Positions 1 to 7,592 of a stretch of 16,029 nucleotides of DNA are shown in pieces. The position numbers were made by a program, and so were the translations under genes. The notes beneath the pieces are model-generated. The model did not search any database and had not been told where the DNA came from. It worked only from the letters and a program-made list of their open reading frames with translations. Each line of letters opens with the position of its first letter. Within the stretch, counting starts at the first letter, position 1. Source of the stretch: an uncultured Treponema sp. (GTDB taxonomy: Bacteria; Spirochaetota; Spirochaetia; Treponematales; Treponemataceae); NCBI GenBank assembly GCA_937915735.1, contig CALGGS010000152.1, forward strand, positions 1-16,029, given 5' to 3'.

Positions 1-66
1 TTTTCGATTTTAAACACAATTTTCTTGTGAGTGACGAAAGTCGACATTTGGGGTAGGATAAATAAT
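1..66. other. Left edge, no gene assigned
   Basis: Two short open stretches run through the left edge. On the minus strand an ATG at 45-47 starts MSTFVTHKKIVFKIE and remains open at base 1, but no Shine-Dalgarno sequence precedes it. On the plus strand a frame enters from the left and ends at TAG 54-56 (FDFKHNFLVSDESRHLG). Neither is long enough to judge, so the edge is left unassigned. Confidence 0.2.
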
Positions 67-284
67 TTGTCCACAGCCTAAAAGCATTTTTCCACATTTT
101 TTGCACAAATTGTTACTATCCTGTGGAAAAATCAGTGGGTTTTCCACATTTTAAACATATTTTTCCACACTTATCATCAACTTTTCAACATTCCAGAATA
201 TTTTTTCCACAACTAAGAATGTTGATTCCACATAATTCCCCGACTTTTCAACAAGTTTTACACAAAATTCGCAAGTTTTCCACA
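67..284. other. Array of DnaA-box-like 9-mers, candidate origin or DnaA-binding locus
   Basis: Six exact copies of TTTTCCACA are visible: plus strand at 88-96, 140-148, 161-169, 203-211 and 276-284, and minus strand at 122-130. TTTTGCACA (99-107) and TTTTACACA (256-264) also fit the DnaA-box pattern TTWTNCACA. TTGTCCACA (67-75) and TTTTCAACA (182-190, 245-253) differ at one position, and 224-232 (GATTCCACA) is weaker. Plus-strand starts fall at 67, 88, then 140, 161, 182, 203, 224 and 245, all 21 bp apart; further copies sit at +11 (99, 256) and about +20 (276). The 12 bases between cores are not conserved, so this reads as a row of protein sites on one helix face rather than a simple tandem repeat. 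DnaA binding and origin function are inferred; dnaA, dnaN or other origin neighbours are not in view. Confidence 0.65.
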
Positions 285-307
285 ATTTTCGTTAAGTTAT
301 TTTAAGC

Positions 308-339
308 AAAAAAAACGGGCACCGATTTCTCGATGCCCG
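308..339 (-). terminator. Rho-independent terminator after the solute-binding protein gene
   Basis: CGGGCA (316-321) and CGA (323-325) pair with TCG (330-332) and TGCCCG (334-339) around a TTTC loop, with one C/A mismatch. Read on the minus strand, the stem is followed by eight U (A-run at 308-315). It lies 34 bp beyond the stop codon at 374 and also isolates the operon from the DnaA-box array. Confidence 0.85.
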
Positions 340-373
340 CCATATAGGGTTAGATTAAAGCCTAAGACTCAAA

Positions 374-1933
374 CTATTTGATAAGGCGAAGTTCTGTAGC
401 AGTTTTTACACCTGCGTCGTTCCAAGCCTTTCCACCAATTGAATTGAATTCGTCAACCCATTTTTTCCATTCAGTTGGGTTAAGAGCGCGTTTTCCGCTC
501 ATGAATTCCTGAACTCCCTGTTCATAGAATCGTTTAACATCTGCATCTGGCTGTGGCATTTTGTTCTGACCGATACAAGCTGTCCAAGCCTTTGACTGCA
601 TTTCACGGAGAGCTTTGAGAGCTGACATTTCTTTGTGTGAATTAGCAGTAATGTAAGTTGGGTAGCGAGCAGCCAACTCAATGTCACCATTGTAGTAAAC
701 CATATTGCGGAGCTGTGTGAGTGGAATCATAGCAGATTCTGTGTAAGCCTTTGATGGATCAGCAAGACCTTCTACAGTTGGAACGCCTTTAGCGTCGAAT
801 TTGTAGTTAACATCTTTCTCACCCCATCCGATGAGGTAGTAACCTTCGTCAGAAGACATCCATTCAAGAAGCTCAGCGATTTTGTCCATTTTTCCAGCTT
901 TTGCAGCTTTTGTAGAAACTACATAAGTTCGGTAAGCCTGTGTGTAAGTACCGCAAGAAGATTTTCCTTTTGGTCCTACTGGAGGATCGATAACAATCCA
1001 TTCACCGTTAGGGAAGTTGTTGTCAAATGGAGCGTAGTTAGCCTGTGAAGCATAAGCAGCGTTCTGTTCGCGCATAATTCCGAAGCGTCCCTGTTTCCAA
1101 GCAGCACGGAAGTCATCCTTTTTGTAAGCCAACCAGTTTGGATCGATTACACCGGCATCAACGAGCTTTTTAACATAGACCATTGCGTCATAGTATTCTG
1201 GTTTGTTGATGTTAAGACCAGCAGTTTTCTTAGAAGAAAGATCCCATGTACCAGCAACGCCGAAAGCTCCGAAGAGTGGGTCAAGTCGTTTTCCAAGACC
1301 TTCGTTTGTTGCAGAAACTTCAAGGAATGCACCGTATCCGTAAGTGTCGTTCTTTCCGTTTCCGTCTGGGTCTTTTTCTGTGAATGCTTTCATAACATTG
1401 AAGAATTCATCAGTTGTCTTTGGTACTTTGAGACCGAGTTTGTCGAGCCAGTCTTTTCGGATAAGAACACCTTCGTTTCGAACGATTGAACCTGGCTGAG
1501 CCAAGCCGTATGATTTTTTGTTAACAGTTGTAAATGCACGAGAGTCTTTGTCGTACAATTTTGCTGTACGGTTTGGCATTTTCTTGTACATATCATCAAC
1601 TGGAGCAATCAATTTCTGCTGAACGAGTTTCTGGAAAACTGCATCAGAAACCATACACAAATCTGGAAGTGCATTAGCGGCAGCAGCAGCGTTGATTTTT
1701 GTATCCTGGTCACCTTCTGATGAAGGAAGAGCGGTAAGCTTAAGATTGATTCCGAGCTTATCTTTTACGATTTTGTATCCAACCCAGTTGCTAGGAATTG
1801 GACCTGCTTCAGATGCTGCAGCACCATACCAAATTTCGATGTCGACAGGACCTTTTGCTTTTGCTGAGAAAGCCGGAACAGCCATTGACAAAACAAGTGC
1901 TGAAGCGACAATACCCTTCAATAACTTTTTCAT
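374..1933 (-). CDS. Extracellular solute-binding protein of a carbohydrate ABC transporter (family 1, LplA/YtcQ-like)
   Basis: This 519-aa protein should capture an oligosaccharide outside the inner membrane and deliver it to the two permeases encoded just upstream. The start is the ATG at 1931-1933, because AAGGAGG lies 5 nt before it; an ORF 11 codons longer has no such support. Residues 1-24 form a Sec signal peptide (MKKLLKG, hydrophobic core, VPAFSA) with a signal peptidase I type end. There is no lipobox cysteine, so it should be a soluble periplasmic protein rather than a lipoprotein. Residues 188-199 (DPDGNGKNDTYG) form the Asp/Asn-rich, probably calcium-binding loop typical of LplA/YtcQ-like proteins, and the length fits that group. 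It is the last gene of a three-gene operon. The substrate is inferred from the nearby pectate lyase to be pectin-derived oligogalacturonides. Confidence 0.9.
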   Translation of the reverse strand: MKKLLKGIVASALVLSMAVPAFSAKAKGPVDIEIWYGAAASEAGPIPSNWVGYKIVKDKLGINLKLTALPSSEGDQDTKINAAAAANALPDLCMVSDAVFQKLVQQKLIAPVDDMYKKMPNRTAKLYDKDSRAFTTVNKKSYGLAQPGSIVRNEGVLIRKDWLDKLGLKVPKTTDEFFNVMKAFTEKDPDGNGKNDTYGYGAFLEVSATNEGLGKRLDPLFGAFGVAGTWDLSSKKTAGLNINKPEYYDAMVYVKKLVDAGVIDPNWLAYKKDDFRAAWKQGRFGIMREQNAAYASQANYAPFDNNFPNGEWIVIDPPVGPKGKSSCGTYTQAYRTYVVSTKAAKAGKMDKIAELLEWMSSDEGYYLIGWGEKDVNYKFDAKGVPTVEGLADPSKAYTESAMIPLTQLRNMVYYNGDIELAARYPTYITANSHKEMSALKALREMQSKAWTACIGQNKMPQPDADVKRFYEQGVQEFMSGKRALNPTEWKKWVDEFNSIGGKAWNDAGVKTATELRLIK

Positions 1934-1976
1934 TTTTTCCTCCTTAATGAAAATAAATGAAATCAATTGTTAATTT

Positions 1977-2047
1977 ATACGAACTTTTTTTTAGATTCGT
2001 ATTTTTATATACAACTGAACTGACGATATAAAAACTACCGTCAGTCC
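1977..2047 (-). other. Two intercistronic hairpins between permease and binding-protein genes
   Basis: GAACTGACG (2017-2025) pairs with CGTCAGTCC (2039-2047) over about 9 bp with one wobble. ATACGAA (1977-1983) pairs perfectly with TTCGTAT (1996-2002). Neither has a U-run on the minus strand, so they are not ordinary terminators. In other sugar operons such hairpins stabilise part of the transcript and allow more binding protein than permease; that role is an inference here. Confidence 0.5.
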
Positions 2048-2069
2048 GAATTGTTACAGATTTTAAAAC

Positions 2070-2960
2070 TTAGCCCTTAACAGAACCAAGCATTGTACCC
2101 TTTGTAAAGTATTTCTGAATGAATGGATAAGCAATCATCATAGGAATAGCAGAAAGGAATACACAAGCAGCTTTAATAGCCTGAACAGACGCATTACCGA
2201 ACGCATTGACATCAAGGGTTTCGTTCATAGAAGAACCAAGCAAGATGTTTCGTGTAAGGATTGGGAGTGGCTGCAAACTAGCTTCCGTCAAGTAAAGAAG
2301 AGCGTGCATGAAGTCATTCCAATAAGTAACTGCGTAGTACAAACCGATTGTCATGATAATTGGCTTTGAAAGCGGAAGAATGATAGAAATAAGAACATAC
2401 CATTCAGCGGCGCCGTCAATTCGGGCAGATTCCTTAAGTGACTCAGGAATACCTTCGAAGAAGCCTCGCATAATCAAACAGTTGTAAGTAGCAATAGCAC
2501 CAGGCATAAAGATAGAAGCCAAGTGATTGTTAAGATGAAGGCCAGTAACAACCAAGTATGTTGGGATTACGCCAATGTTGAAAACATAAGGGATAAGAAC
2601 GAAGTAGTTCAAGATTTTGCGACCTGGCAAATCAGGAACAGACATACAATAAGCCATTGGAACCGTGAGAGCCAATGATGTGACAACACCAAAAGCCATG
2701 ATTTTGAGCGAGTTCCAGAAAGCCATAATGAAGCCGTTGTTACCAAGCAAAGCCTTGTAAGCCGAAGCGTCCCACTTCCATGGCATAAGAATAAATTTGT
2801 CGAGAGTTGAAACAATCGCACCGTTAGCCGTGAGCGATGTAGAAATAGTACTGATGATAGGTACAGCAATTACAACACCGATGAAAACGAGGAAAGCGTT
2901 TACACCGATATAAAATGCTCTGTCACCTGAAGTTAGTTTTACTGTCTTTGGTTTTTCCAT
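2070..2960 (-). CDS. Carbohydrate ABC transporter permease, YtcP/LplC-like
   Basis: This 296-aa inner-membrane protein is one half of the translocation channel. It has about six hydrophobic segments, the first near residues 17-38. The conserved EAA loop that contacts the ATPase is at about 177-198 (ESARIDGAAEWYVLISIILP). The C-terminus, KGTMLGSVKG, is the ending characteristic of the YtcP/LplC group. The ATG at 2958-2960 is preceded by a modest GGGG ribosome-binding element about 6 nt upstream. It starts 25 bp after the end of the other permease gene, so the two are surely cotranscribed and form a heterodimer. No ATPase gene is present, as is usual for this group, which borrows a shared MsmX-type ATPase (known for the family, inferred here). 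Confidence 0.93.
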   Translation of the reverse strand: MEKPKTVKLTSGDRAFYIGVNAFLVFIGVVIAVPIISTISTSLTANGAIVSTLDKFILMPWKWDASAYKALLGNNGFIMAFWNSLKIMAFGVVTSLALTVPMAYCMSVPDLPGRKILNYFVLIPYVFNIGVIPTYLVVTGLHLNNHLASIFMPGAIATYNCLIMRGFFEGIPESLKESARIDGAAEWYVLISIILPLSKPIIMTIGLYYAVTYWNDFMHALLYLTEASLQPLPILTRNILLGSSMNETLDVNAFGNASVQAIKAACVFLSAIPMMIAYPFIQKYFTKGTMLGSVKG

Positions 2961-2985
2961 TTTAAACCCCGATTTATAATTAAGA

Positions 2986-3927
2986 TTACAAGAGTGATGA
3001 ATCAGTCAATTTGCTAACAACTTTGTTAGAAACCCAAACAAGAAGCATACCGATTACACCTTTGAAAATACCAACGGCCGTAGCAAGAGCATACTTCATT
3101 TCGAGAAGACCTTGACGATAAACCCAAGTATCGATGATGTCCGAAACTGCATATACAGATGGAGAATACAACATGAACATCTGGTTGAAACCAGCATCAA
3201 GAACTTTACCAAGTTTAAGAAGAACTACAGTAACGATAACAGGTTTGATTGAAGGAATTGTGATGTACCAAACTCGCTGAACAGCAGAAGCACCCTCTAC
3301 CATAGCTGCCTCAAACAAAGAAGGGTCAATACCCATAAGAGCGGCAATAAAGATGATAGCGGCCCAACCCATTTCCTTCCAGGCATCTGAAAGAATAACG
3401 ATTACAGGGAAAACATCTGAGTTAGTAAGGAAGTCAATTGGCTTTCCTCCGGCAGCCTTGATAATGTCGTTTACAAGACCATCACCAGGAGCGAGCAAAG
3501 CAAGCAAAATACCGTACATAATGACCCAAGAAAGGAAGTGCGGTAAATATGCCAATGTCTGAACGACACGACGAAGCACATTGTGAGTACACTCGTACAA
3601 AGCAACAGACAAAATGATTGAAAGCGGAACCGAAACAATGAGTTTTACCAAACTATAAAGAATGGTGTTTCTCATAAGCTCGCCGAAGTAGTAAGCATGG
3701 AAGAATGTAGAGAAATTCTCTAAACCAACCCATACACTACCCCAGACTCCATCAAGCGACCTGAAGTCTTTAAATGCAATCTGACCATTTAGAACCGGCC
3801 CGTACTTCAAAATTGCATAGTACACAACCGGAATGATAAGAAGCGCGTAAACCGAAAAATGTCTCTTAACATTCTTCCAGAGATCCTTTTTCGGAGTGTT
3901 TAGAACATTTGTTTGTTGTGCGTTCAT
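2986..3927 (-). CDS. Carbohydrate ABC transporter permease, LplB/YtcN-like
   Basis: This is the first gene of the uptake operon, a 313-aa membrane protein pairing with the YtcP-like permease. The start is the ATG at 3925-3927 (MNAQQTN): GAGG lies 6 nt upstream. A TTG four codons earlier overlaps that ribosome-binding site and is rejected. After a first membrane segment (about 24-42) comes KYGPVLNGQIAFKDF (41-55), a strong match to the YGPxxxxxIAFKDF signature of LplB proteins. The EAA loop is at about 206-227 (EAAMVEGASAVQRVWYITIP). Six membrane segments fit the usual size of about 310 aa. The upstream region 3928-4157 holds a good promoter and several repeats, and the AraC-type regulator gene lies immediately upstream on the same strand. 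Confidence 0.93.
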   Translation of the reverse strand: MNAQQTNVLNTPKKDLWKNVKRHFSVYALLIIPVVYYAILKYGPVLNGQIAFKDFRSLDGVWGSVWVGLENFSTFFHAYYFGELMRNTILYSLVKLIVSVPLSIILSVALYECTHNVLRRVVQTLAYLPHFLSWVIMYGILLALLAPGDGLVNDIIKAAGGKPIDFLTNSDVFPVIVILSDAWKEMGWAAIIFIAALMGIDPSLFEAAMVEGASAVQRVWYITIPSIKPVIVTVVLLKLGKVLDAGFNQMFMLYSPSVYAVSDIIDTWVYRQGLLEMKYALATAVGIFKGVIGMLLVWVSNKVVSKLTDSSLL

Positions 3928-3949
3928 ACCTAACCTCAATATGTTATTT

Positions 3950-3974
3950 TACCGTATTTGCGGTATATTATACC
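3950..3974. promoter_or_regulatory. Overlapping palindromes with an embedded TATAAT, upstream of the permease operon
   Basis: TACCG (3950-3954) and CGGTA (3961-3965) form an inverted repeat. GGTATA (3962-3967) and TATACC (3969-3974) form a second, perfect one with a single central base. On the minus strand the second palindrome contains TATAAT (+ strand 3967-3972), but no recognisable -35 lies 16-18 bp before it. It could be an operator overlapping an activator-dependent promoter about 40 bp before the permease start. Confidence 0.4.
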
Positions 3975-3997
3975 TTAAAAATCCATATTTCTTATTG

Positions 3998-4059
3998 TAC
4001 TTTTCCGTACTTTATTAGAAATTTCTTGTGCAAAAATCTGCAAAAAACGAATTTTTGCA
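3998..4059. repeat. Short phased repeats, candidate AraC-type operator
   Basis: Direct repeats of GTACTTT start at 3998 and 4008, 10 bp apart. Direct repeats of TGCAAAAA start at 4029 and 4039, again 10 bp apart, followed by an inverted copy TTTTTGCA at 4052-4059. Short half-sites one helical turn apart are what an AraC-family DNA-binding domain contacts. The link to the adjacent regulator is inference. Confidence 0.4.
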
Positions 4060-4090
4060 ATCCTTTGCGGAATTTTAATGTATCATTACC

Positions 4091-4119
4091 ATTTTATTGT
4101 TTCATTCGGATTTCGTCAA
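4091..4119 (-). promoter_or_regulatory. Sigma70-type promoter for the permease/binding-protein operon
   Basis: On the minus strand TTGACG (+ strand 4114-4119) and TAAAAT (4091-4096) are separated by exactly 17 bp, each with five of six consensus bases. It lies just past the regulator stop codon (4158) and predicts a leader of about 155 nt before the permease ATG. That leader contains the TGCAAAAA hairpin and the palindromes. Confidence 0.55.
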
Positions 4120-4157
4120 ATTCTATTTTCAGCTATTTTAATTTTTTTCTTATTATG

Positions 4158-7100
4158 CTATTTATTTCGAATTTTTCCTGGCGGAACCCCGTAAATCTTC
4201 TTGAAAACACGGCAGAAATAAGCCTGATCCTGAAAGCCGGTTTTTTCTGCGATTTCATAAATTGTGTCGTTAGTTTCGAGAAGCATTTTCGTCGCAATGT
4301 TAATTCTATAGCGATTTAAATATTCCCATAGGCTAAGGCCAATTTCTTTGTGGAAAATTCGAGTCAGGTAGTCTTCGCTTACATGAACAGTATCTGCAAG
4401 CTTCCAGCGAACGATTTGCTTCTCGGCATTCTGATTAAGATACAAAATCGCCTTTTTGACGATTGCGCCCGTATGCGGCGGCAGAATCTCGTCGCCGGCA
4501 AGAATCGCCTTTATGCGGGCGTCAAACTGCTCTGAATCTGCAGAACCGCGGTTACAAAGAATTATGCGTGGATATGAGCAAATTCTGTCTACATCCTCAT
4601 CTGAATAAATGTGTTCAGGCAAAATGATTATAGGGACATGAACCGTTTTTGGGTTCTGACGGATTTTTCGGATGCTTTCAACCTCGATTGTCTCAAAAAC
4701 AATGAGCGAAGGCGTTATTTCTGAAAGGATTTCGTCGAATTCCGTTCCTTCCATTGAAGTAATGCTGACGGTATTTGAATCTGTTGCCCATGAACCATAA
4801 CGGCTTTTATGCGCATTAACAAAGAGTACAGGGGCCGTTCGCTGGGTTTTAATTTTTTGTTCAAGCAAATCAACGAAATTGTGACCAATCATATTGTGGC
4901 TGTAACAAATGATTGGCGCACGGAAAAGAGCCTCGTTTCGTCTAAGACCAAAAACCTTTATCCATTCATCGATAGGTGCTGAATCCGGCTCCCAGAACAA
5001 AATTGCTTTTTCGGCAGAAATTTGCTCGCCCTCTTTGAAAAGATAAGCAAGAGATAAGCTGAATTTTTCTGCACAGGAAGCGGCACTTGTATTTTCTTCT
5101 GCGATATAACAAAGAATTGAGCGCTCCGCCATATCCTGAAGAGAATTTTCGGGAGGAAGCCCCGCAAGATTTGGCCATGGAAGAGTTATTTCAACATAGC
5201 TCGGTGATTTTTCGACAGAACCAAACTGCAACAGAATGATTTTTTCCGCAAGAAGAAGCTCCGGTTTTTCCCAATCGAAGCGATTTGAATAGAATTCAAG
5301 ATGAATTCCGTCTGATTTTTCGTATATGTAAGGATTTTTTTCTGAAAAATCGAAAATCGTCTGTAAAGAGCGTTTGAGCCTTTCTGAATCTCCGTACAGA
5401 AGCGGAAAATCCTGTGTAAGGGACGCCGTAACAACCCCCGGAAGAGCCTGCCGAATATCGAAAAGTTTTTTGTCCATTGGGAGGTCATCAACCTGAGAGC
5501 GGGTCAAATCTACCAAAGTCTCGGTTTTTTCAAGCTGAGCACTTACCTGAGAGCGCAAAAAAAGCAGCTGCTCAGAAAGAATATCCGAATCGAGCACGCC
5601 CTTTTCTATGTTAGACTCCATCTGCTGCAGCTTTGCGGCAATATTTTTTAGAGGGTCACACAAATCACTTCCGACATTTGCGAAAAACTCAGTTTTTGCA
5701 AATTCCGCCTGTTCTGCGATTCGTTTTGCTTCGTTTGTCTGCTCAAAAAGAAAAATACTCTGCAATGCGGCACTGACAGAAGAGCGCAAATCCTCGTAAA
5801 CAATTCCCTTGCAGCCCGAATAGTTGCAGATTATGTAGCCATAAGAGCGCTCTTCGACAAAAAGAGGCTGAACAATAAACACGCCTTTTGAAAAATCTGA
5901 AGAAAATTTTTCAGGAATAAGATACTCACAAGAAAAGCGAACCTCATCCGTATTTATCTGGAATTCATCTTTTTTGCCGGAAGAAACCGGACTAAATCCG
6001 CCAATGTAATTTGAATAGACATCATCTTCAAAAAGAACTATTGCAACCCTGTTTACGCCGATTTTTCCGAGATGTTCATTCAAAACTGAGATGAGCCGCG
6101 GCCTGTCAAAAACCGAAAGCAAATCATTTTTTAGGGCAGAAATGACGGCGTTAACCTTGTCACCCTCGTACTGTTTTTCGATGAGAACCCGCTCTTGAAT
6201 GCGCGGAATTCGTACAGTAACATGCCGGATGATTTTTTCGATGTATTCAGGAGCGAGACATGTGACATTCCGGAAAAGGGCAAGAGCCGTAAAAAGCGAA
6301 ATTGAGTCGCCATCTTTCTGGAAATAGTCGGTGATTTTTTGCTTGAAAAGCTCGTAAAACTTATTTTTGTCTCCGACGAAAAGGGCATTAAAAAGATTGT
6401 CGAGGCCAGAATTTTGAGGGTCAAGCCTGAAAACCTTGCAAACCTCGTTAATGAACTGCTCTTTGCTGCGAATACGGATTCGGGAATCGGAAGAATTCCA
6501 GATTTTTGTATGATTACAGCCACAACTTTCACGAATGACAGGGTAAGAATGAAGAACTGAGTCAGAAACGCCAAGCATGCCGCCGAGAATGTCTTTCAGC
6601 TTTTCGTATGCGGCAATTCCAAGCTCCGCATGTGGCATGTGTACCGTTGAAAATGCAGGAATTGAAATTCGGCTTTCTTCGGTGTCGTTAAAACCACCGA
6701 CAAGAACATCCTTTGGAATACGAACACCACGAGCTTTTAAATAGTCAACCGCAGCGAAGGCCATTAAATCGCTTGAAGCAATGACAGCCTCAAAATCAAC
6801 TCCTGGGACAAGCCCCCGCTCCTCACAAAGCTGCGCAAGAGCCCGCTCACCGTCGTACCAGCTGAGAGGGTCAGTAATAAGACGCTGGTTTTCAGGAAGA
6901 TTTATGTCGATTCCTGACTCAGCAAGAGCCTCGCTGAAGCCCCGAAAACGCGCCCCAGCCGAAGTATGAGCCAAAGGGGCACGCAGAAAAGCAAGCTTTC
7001 GGACGCCGTGAACTTGAATAAAATGACGGACAAGCTCCTTCATACCAGTGTATGCGTCAAATTCGACTGAAGGATGATTTTGAATTTTCTGACCAATTGT

Positions 7101-7391
7101 GACGAATGGAATATTCTTGAGTTTTTTGTGAAAATCTTCGACCTCGGAAACAGGAACCGAGCCACTGATACTGGAAGCCCAGCTGATAAGGCCGTCGATG
7201 TTTGAAGAATTTACAAGTTTATAGATACTGTTGCGGAAGGGCTCGCCAAGCTTTCCGCCTGGGAAAATAAAAAACGCTTCGTCGCCCTTTTGCGCACGGG
7301 CAGCCAAATTATGCCAAAGCTTTAACGCAGAACCTGCATGAAGCGTTGAGAGTACAAAACCTAATTTTCGTTCTTCGCGAAATTTTTCCAT
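4158..7391 (-). CDS. PBP1 sensor / degenerate histidine kinase / degenerate receiver / AraC fusion regulator
   Basis: This is a very large one-polypeptide transcription regulator, 1077 aa from the ATG at 7389-7391 or 1079 aa from the ATG at 7395-7397. Residues 9-295 (numbered from the longer start) are a LacI/ribose-binding type PBP1 domain without its own HTH, ending in RESCGC, typical of PBP1-AraC proteins. Residues about 430-550 look GAF-like. Residues 553-640 resemble a HisKA dimerisation helix (EFFANVGSDLCDPLKNI), but the phosphoacceptor His is replaced (Ser577). The following ATPase-like part (about 645-740) lacks the N-box Asn and glycine boxes. A receiver-like part around 860-965 has Glu902 (PSLIVFE) where the phosphorylated Asp is expected. 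Residues about 980-1079 are a complete AraC HTH pair. It probably senses a sugar and regulates the downstream transporter operon; phosphotransfer looks lost. Confidence 0.88.
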   Translation of the reverse strand: MEKFREERKLGFVLSTLHAGSALKLWHNLAARAQKGDEAFFIFPGGKLGEPFRNSIYKLVNSSNIDGLISWASSISGSVPVSEVEDFHKKLKNIPFVTIGQKIQNHPSVEFDAYTGMKELVRHFIQVHGVRKLAFLRAPLAHTSAGARFRGFSEALAESGIDINLPENQRLITDPLSWYDGERALAQLCEERGLVPGVDFEAVIASSDLMAFAAVDYLKARGVRIPKDVLVGGFNDTEESRISIPAFSTVHMPHAELGIAAYEKLKDILGGMLGVSDSVLHSYPVIRESCGCNHTKIWNSSDSRIRIRSKEQFINEVCKVFRLDPQNSGLDNLFNALFVGDKNKFYELFKQKITDYFQKDGDSISLFTALALFRNVTCLAPEYIEKIIRHVTVRIPRIQERVLIEKQYEGDKVNAVISALKNDLLSVFDRPRLISVLNEHLGKIGVNRVAIVLFEDDVYSNYIGGFSPVSSGKKDEFQINTDEVRFSCEYLIPEKFSSDFSKGVFIVQPLFVEERSYGYIICNYSGCKGIVYEDLRSSVSAALQSIFLFEQTNEAKRIAEQAEFAKTEFFANVGSDLCDPLKNIAAKLQQMESNIEKGVLDSDILSEQLLFLRSQVSAQLEKTETLVDLTRSQVDDLPMDKKLFDIRQALPGVVTASLTQDFPLLYGDSERLKRSLQTIFDFSEKNPYIYEKSDGIHLEFYSNRFDWEKPELLLAEKIILLQFGSVEKSPSYVEITLPWPNLAGLPPENSLQDMAERSILCYIAEENTSAASCAEKFSLSLAYLFKEGEQISAEKAILFWEPDSAPIDEWIKVFGLRRNEALFRAPIICYSHNMIGHNFVDLLEQKIKTQRTAPVLFVNAHKSRYGSWATDSNTVSITSMEGTEFDEILSEITPSLIVFETIEVESIRKIRQNPKTVHVPIIILPEHIYSDEDVDRICSYPRIILCNRGSADSEQFDARIKAILAGDEILPPHTGAIVKKAILYLNQNAEKQIVRWKLADTVHVSEDYLTRIFHKEIGLSLWEYLNRYRINIATKMLLETNDTIYEIAEKTGFQDQAYFCRVFKKIYGVPPGKIRNK

Positions 7392-7398
7392 CGTCATT

Positions 7399-7427
7399 AT
7401 TGTACAACGATGTCGTTTTTTTTACAA
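7399..7427 (-). promoter_or_regulatory. Promoter predicting a leaderless regulator mRNA
   Basis: On the minus strand TTGTAA (+ strand 7422-7427) and TACAAT (7399-7404) are 17 bp apart. The second ATG of the regulator (7389-7391) begins 7 nt after the -10 box, where transcription would start, and the first ATG begins 1 nt after it. No Shine-Dalgarno sequence precedes either. This favours the 7391 start and leaderless translation. Confidence 0.5.
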
Positions 7428-7592
7428 GTTATATATTTATTTTACAAATTTTTATAAATTTTTAAAATATTTTAAGTTTATTTACAGAAAAGAAAGCTCC
7501 ATATCGGAATTTTGCCGCTGATTTAGCACAGAATATCTTGTTTTGTGAATTTCTGCACTAAGAGCGGAAAATTAAATCAGCTCTACCCGCAC

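Noticed and set aside
67..284. CRISPR array
   Set aside because: The repeated unit is only 9 bp with 12-bp gaps, includes an inverted copy, and no cas genes are near; CRISPR repeats are much longer.
123..305. 60-codon plus-strand ORF across the left repeat array
   Set aside because: Its sequence is simply the TTTTCCACA repeats translated (FPHF, FPHL, FQHS, FPQL); it has no ribosome-binding site and no protein-like pattern beyond that periodicity.
3928..3939. TTG start for the LplB-like permease
   Set aside because: It overlaps the GAGG ribosome-binding element of the ATG at 3927, which gives a normal N-terminus.
3909..4319. 136-codon plus-strand ORF over the regulator-permease gap
   Set aside because: It overlaps the AraC domain and the control region, has no ribosome-binding site, and its Phe/Asn/Ile-rich product reflects AT-rich DNA.
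6131..6574. 147-codon minus-strand ORF within the regulator gene
   Set aside because: It overlaps the PBP1-AraC regulator on the same strand in another frame, and the regulator is supported by clear domains.
7517..7581. Inverted repeat GCTGATTTA/TAAATCAGC upstream of the regulator
   Set aside because: The arms are 47 nt apart with no clear stem between and no terminator or operator logic; may be chance in AT-rich DNA.
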